DNA of 64,000 nucleotides from a virus, in the IMG/VR virus record IMGVR_UViG_3300020172_003394, positions 22,229 through 86,228 of that record. One strand, given 5' to 3'. Both the position numbers and the translations under genes were made by a program. The notes beneath the pieces are model-generated. The model ran no database searches and was not told the DNA's origin. It saw nothing but the letters and a program-made list of their open reading frames with translations. Positions 1 to 6,394 of the stretch are shown here, piece by piece. How positions within the stretch are numbered: position 1 is the first letter of the stretch; each line of letters begins with the position of its first letter.

Positions 1-302
1 AATCATTGGAACGTAAAACTCTTATATGTAAAGAGTGTAATATTGTCACAGTTGTTGTTTCACACGACATCGGTGCAGTAGTCTGTGCATATTGTGTTCA
101 ACAGCAAGTTGGTCCACCGGAAAACAGTAAACCAAAGAATCCCGGTGAAAAGTTTCCCCGTGGGTGGCATTTTAAACAACGATATGTACACACCGATGGT
201 CGTGTGTTTTGTAAAGGTGTAGAAACTAGTGAGACGGATACACCACCATCAACAAAGAAAAAGATTGTCGAGAAAAAGACAATCAAAAAGAAGAGGAAAT
301 AA
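1..302 (+). CDS. Small Cys-pair protein, 5' partial
   Basis: The frame is open to the left edge, so the true start probably lies outside the window; a TTG at 6 is the first possible start inside it. About 98 residues are visible. Two cysteine pairs near the N-terminus (CKEC and CAYC, about 17 residues apart) look like a zinc ribbon, and the C-terminus is a Lys-rich tail. Its stop overlaps the ATG of the next gene (TAATG), so the two are probably translationally coupled. I do not recognise the family. A nucleic-acid-binding role is an inference from the metal site and basic tail. Confidence 0.6.
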   Translation, partial: SLERKTLICKECNIVTVVVSHDIGAVVCAYCVQQQVGPPENSKPKNPGEKFPRGWHFKQRYVHTDGRVFCKGVETSETDTPPSTKKKIVEKKTIKKKRK

Positions 303-637
303 TGCTAAATTTACCACCGAAACCATTTCCAGTAATACAAAAGTTTTTGCATGAAAATAAGTTAACTGTTTACAAATATCTTGTAAAACAAATACGGAAA
401 GGTATTCGGGAAGATTTAGAAAAAGTAGAATTGTTTCAAATTAATACTATTCATAGTAGTCAAAAACATACTGCAATAATTAAACAAAAAGATTACGAAG
501 TGGTTCTACAAGATGCTATGCAGTACGCGGTTAACGAAGAAGATTATGAAACAGCGGCAAAAGTTAGGGATACTCTACAGTTATATAAATACAAAAATAT
601 CAATAAACTATTAAATGATATCAAATCCGAGGAGTAA
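302..637 (+). CDS. UVR-motif-like small protein
   Basis: The protein has 111 residues and starts on an ATG overlapping the upstream stop. The C-terminal third contains a segment (EEDYETAAKVRD, about residues 70-81) that fits the UVR motif of UvrB and UvrC, a short helical hairpin for protein-protein contact. The rest is Lys-rich and helical. The UVR motif occurs in nucleotide excision repair proteins and in some Clp adaptors, so a repair accessory or adaptor role is possible but not shown. The gene sits in a tight cluster with an HNH nuclease downstream. Confidence 0.7.
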   Translation: MLNLPPKPFPVIQKFLHENKLTVYKYLVKQIRKGIREDLEKVELFQINTIHSSQKHTAIIKQKDYEVVLQDAMQYAVNEEDYETAAKVRDTLQLYKYKNINKLLNDIKSEE

Positions 638-640
638 TTT

Positions 641-1174
641 ATGGTTATGGCGTTAGATTCGACTAAATGTGTTGTTCTGAATGCCACGTATGAGCCCATA
701 ACAGTCGTGACTTCGAAGCGAGCACTATTGTTATTTTTAGAAGGAAAAGCTATCATAGTCGAGGAACATCCAGAGCTTGTGGTACGGTCACCAAGACAGA
801 CATTCCCTGTACCGTTGATGATTGCGTTAGTACGCTATATCAAGGGCCGCCGTGTATTTAAGACACCAGCTTTACTCACACAGAAAAACCTATTTGTTCG
901 TGATGCATATACTTGCCAATATTGTAATCGGCATAAAAGTGCGTTCCGTCCTAGTGAATTTTTAACTCGTGACCACGTACATCCTGTTGCAAAGGGTGGT
1001 CAAGACAAGTGGGAAAATGTAGTCACAAGTTGTAGTACGTGTAATAATAAAAAAGCAGATAAGTTATTAGAGATGACTACAATGAAACTAGCAAAATTAC
1101 CTGTCACCCCCACTATTTTTGAGTTGTGGACAAAGCAACAGGCACGAACTAACAGAGTAATAATGGTTGCATAA
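641..1174 (+). CDS. HNH endonuclease (McrA-like)
   Basis: The protein has 177 residues; a GAGGAG ribosome site precedes the ATG by six bases. The C-terminal half is an HNH fold with structural zinc cysteines C92/C95 and C131/C134, the DH pair at 111-112 and Asn at 126 and 135. The N-terminal 80 residues resemble the leader found in stand-alone phage and bacterial HNH proteins. Such enzymes nick or cut DNA; whether this one is a homing endonuclease, a packaging-associated nicking enzyme or a host-DNA nuclease cannot be told. It lies in an operon with the UVR-motif protein and a sulfotransferase-like gene. Confidence 0.85.
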   Translation: MVMALDSTKCVVLNATYEPITVVTSKRALLLFLEGKAIIVEEHPELVVRSPRQTFPVPLMIALVRYIKGRRVFKTPALLTQKNLFVRDAYTCQYCNRHKSAFRPSEFLTRDHVHPVAKGGQDKWENVVTSCSTCNNKKADKLLEMTTMKLAKLPVTPTIFELWTKQQARTNRVIMVA

Positions 1175-1176
1175 CT

Positions 1177-1872
1177 ATGCTGATAACATCTAAAATTGAT
1201 GGTAAAAAATGGTTATGGGTCAACGTTCCCAAAACTGCTTCGACCGCAGTTATGAGAACGTTTTTCCCATCTATGCAAGTAAATGACCAACAACATCAAA
1301 CATACAATCACCTTATAGAAATGTATGGTGAGTTAGATGCATTTACTACAATACGAAATCCTATAACACGATTTAAATCTGCATTAAATCATACGTTAAA
1401 TGTATGTGCGTGTGGTAAATGTAAAATAGTAGATGGTCCCGTAGATAAATTAGATGTCATACGTTTTTTAGGTGACATGCTAAAATTAAAAGGTAGTCGT
1501 AAAGACTTTTTTCGAGCAGTATATATGAACGGATTAAGTAATTACGAAATGAATGTAGCAAATAGCATGAACGAACGATTTAATAAATACTTGATACCAA
1601 ATGGTATAATGTGTCTACGAATCCCAGCTTATGTTTCACAAACTTTTATATTAGAAGGACCGCAAGAAAAACTTCGTATATTTAGGTATGAAAACCTACA
1701 AGAATTGTCGGGATTCATTAAGAACACATTAGGATACGATATGGATAATACTTTATATCGAAAATATCCTAATAAATTGGGGGTTGACTTTTATGACCCT
1801 ACCCTGTTAGATTTAGTCCACGAGCTATATTATGAAGATTTCACTAACTTTAACTACGGAAAACGGTTATGA
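1177..1872 (+). CDS. Sulfotransferase-family protein
   Basis: The 231-residue protein has an N-terminal phosphate-binding loop (VPKTASTAV, residues 17-25) matching the 5'-phosphosulfate loop of PAPS-dependent sulfotransferases. A second segment (TTIRNPITRFKSA, near residue 58) resembles the 3'-phosphate-binding motif. It starts two bases after the HNH stop and its own stop overlaps the next ATG (ATGA). Sulfotransferases move sulfate from PAPS to sugars or other acceptors; surface-glycan modification would be a plausible phage use. The acceptor cannot be inferred. The codons are more AT-rich than in the following HD gene. Confidence 0.75.
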   Translation: MLITSKIDGKKWLWVNVPKTASTAVMRTFFPSMQVNDQQHQTYNHLIEMYGELDAFTTIRNPITRFKSALNHTLNVCACGKCKIVDGPVDKLDVIRFLGDMLKLKGSRKDFFRAVYMNGLSNYEMNVANSMNERFNKYLIPNGIMCLRIPAYVSQTFILEGPQEKLRIFRYENLQELSGFIKNTLGYDMDNTLYRKYPNKLGVDFYDPTLLDLVHELYYEDFTNFNYGKRL

Positions 1873-2492
1873 TTGATTATGAAGAGAAGGCAAAAAAGAA
1901 CTTAGAGAAGTTCAACGCATTTCTTGCTGAAGATCCTCGTGTTGAAAAGTTGAATGAGATGTATGAGGTGTTCGGTGAGCAGTTGCTTTCCGCACCCGCA
2001 TCTGGTAAGATTCATTACCACAACGCATTTCCTGGTGGGTATCTTGACCACGTAGTACACGTTGCGGAAACCTCTATGAAGGTGGCAACCGTGTACAAGG
2101 CTATCGGTGGGCAGATTGACTTTACTAAGCAGGAGATGATTTTTACGGCTCTTCATCACGACTTGGGTAAGTTGGGTAATGAGGCTGGTGCCTACTACCT
2201 TGACCAAGACAGTGATTGGCATCGTAAACGTGGTGAGATGTACACGTATAACGACAATATTCAGTTTATGACGGTCACGGATAGAGCACTGTATCTTTTA
2301 CAAAAGTTTGATATCAAGATTACAGAGAAGGAGTGGCTAGCAATCAAGATGTCAGATGGTTTATATGACGAAGGAAACAAACCATACTACAAGCCGTATC
2401 AGAAGTATGCGATGAAAACGAATCTTCCGTATGTTATCCACTGGTCAGACCATATGGCTTGTACTGCGGAACGTGACGAAGGGATGTTCTAG
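1869..2492 (+). CDS. HD-domain hydrolase
   Basis: The 207-residue protein carries an HD metal site: H61 in YLDHVVHV, the HD doublet H97-D98 in ALHHDLGKLG, and a later Asp in HWSDHMA. HD proteins hydrolyse phosphate esters of nucleotides or cyclic nucleotides. A 5'-deoxynucleotidase or a signalling-nucleotide hydrolase are both possible. The ATG overlaps the sulfotransferase stop, so the genes are coupled, and the gene ends just before tRNA-Leu. Substrate unknown. Confidence 0.8.
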   Translation: MIDYEEKAKKNLEKFNAFLAEDPRVEKLNEMYEVFGEQLLSAPASGKIHYHNAFPGGYLDHVVHVAETSMKVATVYKAIGGQIDFTKQEMIFTALHHDLGKLGNEAGAYYLDQDSDWHRKRGEMYTYNDNIQFMTVTDRALYLLQKFDIKITEKEWLAIKMSDGLYDEGNKPYYKPYQKYAMKTNLPYVIHWSDHMACTAERDEGMF

Positions 2493-2500
2493 TAGTTGAT

Positions 2501-2582
2501 GCACTCGTGGCGTAATTGGAAGCCGCGCAGGTCTTAGGAACCTGTGCCGTAAGGCGTGTGGGTTCGACCCCCACCGAGTGCA
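2501..2582 (+). tRNA. tRNA-Leu (anticodon TAG)
   Basis: The acceptor stem GCACTCG/CGAGTGC pairs fully, the anticodon loop is CTTAGGA with TAG, and there is a class II variable arm (GCC-GTAA-GGC). The discriminator is A, as expected for Leu. No CCA is encoded. The same variable-arm hairpin is found in the Thr-anticodon tRNA at 4299. Confidence 0.95.
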
Positions 2583-2585
2583 TTT

Positions 2586-2801
2586 ATGACGATACTCAAA
2601 TGTAAAAACTGTGGAGAAACCCAAAATCTACATACCAACTACGCGTATCATTTACCCGATACGCCTGTAGAAAGTATTTTGTGTAATGAATGTGGGGAGA
2701 TTACCGAAGTAACGCATGGTGATAGAAGCTTAACTAGCATAAGCACCGGCTTGTGGCGCCGGGGACAGCGGGGGCAGCACCCGTCTATCACCCTGTGGTA
2801 A
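2586..2801 (+). CDS. Zinc-ribbon microprotein running into a tRNA
   Basis: The first ATG after tRNA-Leu begins a protein of about 71 residues with two CxxC pairs (CKNC and CNEC, about 26 residues apart), typical of a zinc ribbon. The recognisable part ends near residue 45. The remaining 26 residues are read through the tRNA-His-like element at 2718-2792. The original stop may have been lost when that element arrived or rearranged. No strong ribosome site is seen before the ATG, which lies four bases after the tRNA. Function unknown. Confidence 0.5.
   Translation: MTILKCKNCGETQNLHTNYAYHLPDTPVESILCNECGEITEVTHGDRSLTSISTGLWRRGQRGQHPSITLW
2718..2792 (+). tRNA. Atypical tRNA-His (anticodon GTG)
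   Basis: All four stems pair: acceptor GTGATAG/CTATCAC, D stem GCTT/AAGC, anticodon stem CCGGC/GCCGG around loop TTGTGGC (U33, anticodon GTG), T stem GCGGG/CCCGT. An extra 5' G faces a C discriminator, the G-1:C73 identity pair peculiar to tRNA-His. The D loop (AACTAGCAT) has no GG and the T loop (GGCAGCA) has no TTC, so the normal elbow cannot form. It is the only His tRNA candidate in a set otherwise covering every amino acid. A degenerate copy is the alternative. Confidence 0.5.
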
Positions 2802-2805
2802 ATAC

Positions 2806-2830
2806 GCGGGTTCAAGTCCCGTCATTCACC
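2806..2830 (+). other. tRNA 3'-half remnant
   Basis: A canonical T arm (GCGGG, loop TTCAAGT, CCCGT) is followed by CATTCAC and C, which would be the 3' acceptor strand of another His-type tRNA. No matching 5' half (GTGAATG) precedes it. The T stem is identical to that of the tRNA-His-like element 20 bases upstream, so the two probably arose by duplication and deletion. Confidence 0.6.
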
Positions 2831-2837
2831 CTAGTAC

Positions 2838-2880
2838 GCCCCTATAGTTCAATTGAAAGCGCATGAATTTAAGAGTATTA
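2838..2880 (+). other. tRNA 5'-half remnant
   Basis: The sequence from GCCCCTA through TAGTTCAATTGAAAGCGC looks like the acceptor and D arm of a class I tRNA. The next bases do not form an anticodon stem, and no complementary 3' acceptor strand follows before tRNA-Cys. It is best read as a truncated tRNA gene. Confidence 0.5.
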
Positions 2881-2887
2881 ATAAGTT

Positions 2888-2962
2888 GGATGAGTGGCAG
2901 AGAGGTCCAATGCAAGAGTCTGCAAAACTCTAAAGCCGCCGGTTCGAATCCGGCCTCGTCCT
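2888..2962 (+). tRNA. tRNA-Cys (anticodon GCA)
   Basis: The acceptor GGATGAG/CTCGTCC pairs with one G-U, anticodon stem AGAGT/ACTCT holds loop CTGCAAA, and the T arm GCCGG-TTCGAAT-CCGGC is canonical. The discriminator is T, the usual Cys identity base. No CCA is encoded. Its D and T arms closely match the second Cys-anticodon tRNA at 4542. Confidence 0.93.
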
Positions 2963-2963
2963 T

Positions 2964-2985
2964 GCCGAATTTGATTCGGCTGTTT
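2964..2985 (+). terminator. Rho-independent terminator
   Basis: A perfect 7-bp stem GCCGAAT/ATTCGGC with a 3-base loop is followed by TGTTT. It directly follows tRNA-Cys and probably ends the upstream tRNA transcript. The T-run is short. A second hairpin (AATATAAC/GTTATATT, 2990-3010) follows before the lipoprotein gene. Confidence 0.6.
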
Positions 2986-3037
2986 CAGAAATATAACACT
3001 CTGTTATATTCAACACTCGTATAGTTAGGAGTATTCT

Positions 3038-4153
3038 ATGAAAAAACTTATGTTAGCAACGCTGTTATTTAGTGTTGTTGCATGTGATACTTCAACTGAA
3101 CCTTCGCCAACACCCGTAGCAACACAGGTTGCTATTTCTCCGGCGGCAGGACAAGTTGAAGTGGGTCGCACGGCTACACTCACAGCAACAGTATCAGACC
3201 AACTGGGTCGCCCCCTTACTTCACCTGTTACTTGGAGTTCTTTGAACCCTACAGTAGCAACGGTTTCATCCGCAGGTGTCATCACGGGGGTTGCACGTGG
3301 ACAAGCATCAATTCGTGCAACATCGGGAGATGTGCAAGCAACAGTAACGGTATTCGTTATTGACCCAACGGTGGCAACAGTCACCATCACAGGTGCACCC
3401 ACATCTACGTTTTTTGTGGGACAAACCTTCCAAGCAACAGCAACAGCACGTGATGCTTCAAACAATGTTTTAACATCATTTGTGACCACTTGGACATCAG
3501 GTACGCCTGCAGTAGCAACCGTTTCACCGTCAGGATTGGTTACTGCTGTTTCCGCAGGAACATCAATCATCACTATTTCGGTGGGTGGAAGAACATCAAC
3601 AATTACTGTGACAGTTTCATTAGTCCCTGTGAATACTGTAACATTGTCATTGCCGTCACCTGCACGAGTAGGTCGAGATGTAGCGATTACGTCTGTGCTA
3701 CGTAATGCAACAGGAGCAACACTAACATCAGCACAACGAAATTTTGTGTGGGCAAGCACAGACACAACGGTTGCCACTGTTTCTTCTGCTGGTGTTGTTC
3801 GCGGTGTTTCTGTGGGCAATACCACCATCACTGCAATTGTTGAAGGAAAGGTGGGTATTCTTTCTGTATCAGTAACCGAAGTTGCAATTGACCGTATTGT
3901 TGTCACACCTGATAGTGCCAATGTTAAGGTTGGCGCAACTAGACAATACGTTGCTCAAGCGTTTGACGCAGATAGTGTTTCACTTTCTACGGCAGCACTA
4001 AATAGTCGTGTGTTCACATGGACGAGTAGCAACACAGTCAAGTTTGTTGTATCTAATTCAGGACTTGTTACTGGTGTGGCAGTTGGCTCGGAAACCGTAA
4101 CAGCAACAATTGGCAATAAATCCGGGACATCACAAGTTATTATCGTCCCATAA
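3038..4153 (+). CDS. Lipoprotein of Big_2 Ig-like repeats
   Basis: The 371-residue protein begins with a signal peptide ending in a lipobox (SVVAC, Cys16), so it should be lipidated at the host envelope. The rest is about four bacterial Ig-like type 2 repeats, each with a VTWSS/VATVSSAGV..GVA..G signature near residues 65-90, 160-185, 245-270 and 330-355. A GGAG site lies 5-6 bases before the ATG. Such proteins act as surface adhesins or scaffolds. A phage-encoded copy could alter the infected cell surface, for example in superinfection exclusion, but this is inference. The codons look richer in GC than in the neighbouring sulfotransferase gene, which could mark acquisition from a host. Confidence 0.85.
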   Translation: MKKLMLATLLFSVVACDTSTEPSPTPVATQVAISPAAGQVEVGRTATLTATVSDQLGRPLTSPVTWSSLNPTVATVSSAGVITGVARGQASIRATSGDVQATVTVFVIDPTVATVTITGAPTSTFFVGQTFQATATARDASNNVLTSFVTTWTSGTPAVATVSPSGLVTAVSAGTSIITISVGGRTSTITVTVSLVPVNTVTLSLPSPARVGRDVAITSVLRNATGATLTSAQRNFVWASTDTTVATVSSAGVVRGVSVGNTTITAIVEGKVGILSVSVTEVAIDRIVVTPDSANVKVGATRQYVAQAFDADSVSLSTAALNSRVFTWTSSNTVKFVVSNSGLVTGVAVGSETVTATIGNKSGTSQVIIVP

Positions 4154-4168
4154 CATTTATACAAGTAG

Positions 4169-4247
4169 TTTCAGGGGGTGTGTTGGTATGAGAAAGTCTA
4201 TGAATATTGAAAAGATTTTAAAATACATCAATCAACACCCCCTGAAA
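4169..4247 (+). repeat. 13-bp inverted repeat with long loop
   Basis: TTTCAGGGGGTGT (4169-4181) and its exact complement ACACCCCCTGAAA (4235-4247) flank 53 bases. They follow the Big_2 lipoprotein gene. In RNA they would form a GC-rich stem enclosing a possible short reading frame that starts at 4188. It may stabilise the lipoprotein mRNA end or regulate that frame. Confidence 0.6.
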
Positions 4248-4313
4248 GCTGTGTGTATTTGTGAGAAAACTCAGACGGAAACCTCGGAAAGAGATACCGC
4301 TACCTTCGCATAG
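4188..4313 (+). CDS. Possible 41-residue peptide inside an inverted repeat
   Basis: An ATG nine bases after AGGGGG opens a 41-codon frame whose first half has plausible phage-like composition (MRKSMNIEKILKYI). The frame ends inside the following tRNA (4299). The ribosome site is one arm of the 13-bp inverted repeat, so folding would block translation. Coding status is uncertain. Confidence 0.3.
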   Translation: MRKSMNIEKILKYINQHPLKAVCICEKTQTETSERDTATFA

Positions 4314-4379
4314 TGGGATTGCACTTTCTTGGTAAGAAAGAGCCGTAAGGCAGAGTGAGTTCGATTCTCACAGGTAGCT
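4299..4379 (+). tRNA. tRNA with Thr anticodon (GGT) and class II variable arm
   Basis: The acceptor GCTACCT/AGGTAGC pairs fully, anticodon stem CTTTC/GAAAG holds loop TTGGTAA (U33, GGT), and the T arm GTGAG-TTCGATT-CTCAC is canonical. Between them is a 14-base variable region with the GCC-GTAA-GGC hairpin of a class II tRNA, identical to that of tRNA-Leu at 2501. Thr tRNAs are normally class I. Discriminator T. It may be Thr, or a misacylated or recombined species. Confidence 0.75.
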
Positions 4380-4386
4380 TTACACT

Positions 4387-4458
4387 GCCCTGATAGTGTA
4401 ATGGAGAGCACGATTGTCTTCGGAACAATTAGTAAAAGTTCGAATCTTTTTCGGGGCA
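4387..4458 (+). tRNA. tRNA-Arg (anticodon TCG)
   Basis: Acceptor GCCCTGA/TCGGGGC, D stem GTGT/GCAC, anticodon stem ATTGT/ACAAT with loop CTTCGGA, and T arm AAAAG-TTCGAAT-CTTTT support the call. The variable loop has only four bases. Discriminator A; no CCA. Confidence 0.88.
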
Positions 4459-4463
4459 CTTAT

Positions 4464-4537
4464 ACCCTCGTAGCTCAGCTGGATAGAGCATCAGACTTCT
4501 AATCTGAGGGTCAGAGGTTCGAATCCTCTCGGGGGTG
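4464..4537 (+). tRNA. tRNA-Arg (anticodon TCT)
   Basis: Acceptor ACCCTCG/CGGGGGT, typical D arm with AGCTGG, anticodon stem TCAGA/TCTGA with loop CTTCTAA, T arm AGAGG-TTCGAAT-CCTCT. Discriminator G; no CCA. Confidence 0.95.
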
Positions 4538-4541
4538 TTTT

Positions 4542-4628
4542 GGTGCGGTGGTAGAGAGGTTGAATGCACGGGATTGCAAATCCTGCTAGTGGAAACACTA
4601 CACGCCGGTTCGAATCCGGCCCGCACCT
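4542..4628 (+). tRNA. tRNA with Cys anticodon (GCA) and class II variable arm
   Basis: Acceptor GGTGCGG/CCGCACC, anticodon stem CGGGA/TCCTG with loop TTGCAAA, and T arm GCCGG-TTCGAAT-CCGGC are sound, with the Cys-type discriminator T. The D arm and T arm nearly copy the class I tRNA-Cys at 2888. An 18-base variable region instead forms a 5-bp TAGTG/CACTA stem capped by GAAA. Cys tRNAs are normally class I, so this looks like a tRNA-Cys copy that gained a long arm. Confidence 0.8.
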
Positions 4629-4644
4629 CTAACAAGGAGAAAAT

Positions 4645-5250
4645 ATGTCGTTTCGGATAACAACACGAGTACATAGTGTAAAAAAAGATATACTACCATT
4701 TGCATACGTGGATGATATTTTTACTCCAGAAGAGTTGCAACGGGTCGTTGATTACTGTGATAATTTACAATTGATAGATGCTACGATTGGGCAAGGAAAA
4801 TTAGCACCACAATATAGAAAATCAAAAGTTAATCAATTTAAGGTGAATAAAGAAAACGAGTGGATATTTGAAAGGTTGCAAATAGCCACCGAATATATGA
4901 ATAATGAGTTTTTTAGATTTGATTTAATTGGGTTCGACCAAATACAGTATACTGAGTATAGAGATGACAACAACCTATATGATTTTCACGTAGACTGCTA
5001 TATGGGACACGATGTTCCATTAGATCATTCATATCCAAGAAAGCTTTCATTCAGCTTAATACTTTCTGACAATACCGAATACACGGGTGGTAAATTTGAA
5101 GTGATGTACTCCAAAGTACCGGAAGAAGTAACACAAAAAAAAGGCAGACTTCTAGCATTTCCGTCTCATATGTTGCATAGAGTTACACCTGTAATAAAAG
5201 GAACTAGAAAATCTCTTGTGTTTTGGGTGATAGGACCAAAGTTCAAATAG
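4645..5250 (+). CDS. 2OG-Fe(II) oxygenase (prolyl-hydroxylase-like)
   Basis: The 201-residue protein has the double-stranded beta-helix signature of 2-oxoglutarate and iron oxygenases: H115-x-D117 (FHVD), a SFSLILSDNTEYTGG strand, H178 (LHRV) and a basic residue at about 188 to bind 2-oxoglutarate. It resembles the PKHD and prolyl-4-hydroxylase types common in marine T4-like phages. The substrate (protein, sugar or nucleobase) is unknown. AAGGAG lies seven bases before the ATG. It follows a tRNA block and heads a short cluster of membrane and cysteine-cluster genes. Confidence 0.88.
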   Translation: MSFRITTRVHSVKKDILPFAYVDDIFTPEELQRVVDYCDNLQLIDATIGQGKLAPQYRKSKVNQFKVNKENEWIFERLQIATEYMNNEFFRFDLIGFDQIQYTEYRDDNNLYDFHVDCYMGHDVPLDHSYPRKLSFSLILSDNTEYTGGKFEVMYSKVPEEVTQKKGRLLAFPSHMLHRVTPVIKGTRKSLVFWVIGPKFK

Positions 5251-5259
5251 GAATACTAT

Positions 5260-5469
5260 ATGAAAAAAATAAATATTGAAGTTATCAAAAATATAATATC
5301 GATTATAATCGCATATGGTGCACTAATTATTGTAGCCGCGGTATTACTTTTTACTGCAATAAATAAAACAACTAACGACAGCAAAGAACATGACAGTAAA
5401 ACGCAAGTAGAAAATACGGTGTTGGAAAGTGGTAACATTGAGAATGCTATAAAAACCAATCAATACTGA
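5260..5469 (+). CDS. Single-span membrane protein
   Basis: The protein has 69 residues with one hydrophobic helix (about residues 10-34) and a polar, charged C-terminal tail. GGA lies about seven bases before the ATG and the last base of the stop is the first of the next ATG. No family is recognised. Its size would suit an inner-membrane accessory protein; an antiholin or holin role cannot be excluded. Confidence 0.6.
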   Translation: MKKINIEVIKNIISIIIAYGALIIVAAVLLFTAINKTTNDSKEHDSKTQVENTVLESGNIENAIKTNQY

Positions 5470-5750
5470 TGAAAAAAATTTTATTTACAAAACCAATTAC
5501 ACTATCCGAAACTGCAGAACACAGAGTCCATACACGTAAGTGGTGGGCAATTCTTATCTTGATTATTGGTGGTCTTTTATTGGCAGGACGAGCACCAGTT
5601 CCGATGTCGTTAAGTTATACTCTTTTGTTCTTTGGCCACGCAGGAATGTTGCATAGTTTTTGGGAAAAACGGGATTACCCTATGGTTATCGTCAATCTTG
5701 TTTGGCTTGGTGTTGATGCCTTGGGGTTCATACGATGGTGGAATATGTAG
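5469..5750 (+). CDS. Small multi-span membrane protein
   Basis: The 93-residue protein starts by overlap with the upstream stop (TGATG). It has two or three hydrophobic helices (about residues 27-43, 47-65 and 72-88) rich in Trp and Gly. Its 3' end overlaps the following DUF1289-like gene by 16 bases. The family is not recognised and the function is unknown. Confidence 0.65.
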   Translation: MKKILFTKPITLSETAEHRVHTRKWWAILILIIGGLLLAGRAPVPMSLSYTLLFFGHAGMLHSFWEKRDYPMVIVNLVWLGVDALGFIRWWNM

Positions 5751-5932
5751 TCAAATCTCCATGCATAAAAGTATGTAAATTACATAAAAATTCATGCATA
5801 GGGTGTCATAGGACTGTAGAAGAAATCAAAAAATGGAATAAATATTCAAACTTGACAAAAGTTTGGGTATGGGTTAAATTATATATAAGACGATATGACC
5901 AGAACTTGTGGAACCTGTACAAAATGTTGTGA
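5735..5932 (+). CDS. DUF1289-like Cys-rich protein
   Basis: The 65-residue protein has the DUF1289 pattern: SPCIKVC, then CIGCHRTVEEI and KKW. Members are small bacterial proteins thought to bind a metal or an iron-sulfur cluster through four cysteines; their role is unknown. It overlaps its neighbours at both ends, 16 bases upstream and 38 bases downstream, so expression is coupled. Confidence 0.75.
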   Translation: MVEYVVKSPCIKVCKLHKNSCIGCHRTVEEIKKWNKYSNLTKVWVWVKLYIRRYDQNLWNLYKML

Positions 5933-6314
5933 TGGGTGGTTATCTGTTGAAGTATACGGTAATAAAGTAAATGTTGGCAATCCGTGTATCTTCAAAAAAG
6001 AAAGTTGTGGATGCTCTATATATCAAGACAGACCTATCACATGTAAAGAATTTTTGTGTGGGTGGATCAGAGATGATGGTACGCTGTTTGAAGAATGGAT
6101 GAAACCAGATGTAGTTAATTTTATTCTAGTGTACTATAAAGTAGAAGAACTTAATTGGTATAAATTAGTTCAAGCAGGTGAAGATATAAACACGTTGATG
6201 TTAAGTTACGTTATACAAAAAGCACTTCGACAAAATATTAATTTGGAATACTGGATCGGTAATACACAATTTTTAATTGGGTCGGAAGAGTTTAAAAAAT
6301 ACGTAAAGCATTAG
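5895..6314 (+). CDS. YkgJ-like cysteine-cluster protein
   Basis: The 139-residue protein opens with CxxCxxCC (CGTCTKCC), followed by a GCSIYQDRPITC segment and a further FLC. This is the zinc- or iron-chelating YkgJ cluster. The biochemical role of the family is unclear; some members are linked to metal handling or protein modification. It overlaps the DUF1289-like gene, another metal-binding protein, so the pair may act together. Confidence 0.8.
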   Translation: MTRTCGTCTKCCDGWLSVEVYGNKVNVGNPCIFKKESCGCSIYQDRPITCKEFLCGWIRDDGTLFEEWMKPDVVNFILVYYKVEELNWYKLVQAGEDINTLMLSYVIQKALRQNINLEYWIGNTQFLIGSEEFKKYVKH

Positions 6315-6316
6315 TC

Positions 6317-6390
6317 GGCAGGGTAGCTCAGTTGGTGAGAGCGCACGACTCATAATCGTGAGGTCGAGGGTTCGAATCCCTCCCCCGCTA
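6317..6390 (+). tRNA. tRNA with CAT anticodon (Met or Ile2)
   Basis: Anticodon stem CACGA/TCGTG with loop CTCATAA, canonical D arm and T arm (GAGGG-TTCGAAT-CCCTC). The acceptor GGCAGGG/CCCCGCT has an A-C mismatch at pair 4. CAT could be elongator Met, initiator Met or lysidine-modified Ile. No CCA. Confidence 0.85.
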
Positions 6391-6394
6391 TCAA

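Noticed and set aside
2718-2830. One tRNA with an intron or a permuted tRNA spanning both T arms
   Set aside because: The outer acceptor strands (GGTGATAG and CATTCACC) mismatch at two positions, whereas 2718-2792 alone pairs perfectly. The extra T arm is better explained as a remnant.
3025-3921. 298-codon minus-strand frame opposite the Big_2 lipoprotein
   Set aside because: The plus strand has a signal peptide, lipobox and repeats. The minus frame is a by-product of Thr/Val/Ala-rich codons.
4429-4674. Minus-strand frame over the Arg and Cys tRNAs
   Set aside because: It reads through three tRNA genes in antisense; such frames (also 4271, 6273, 7361, 11755) are typical shadows of tRNA clusters.
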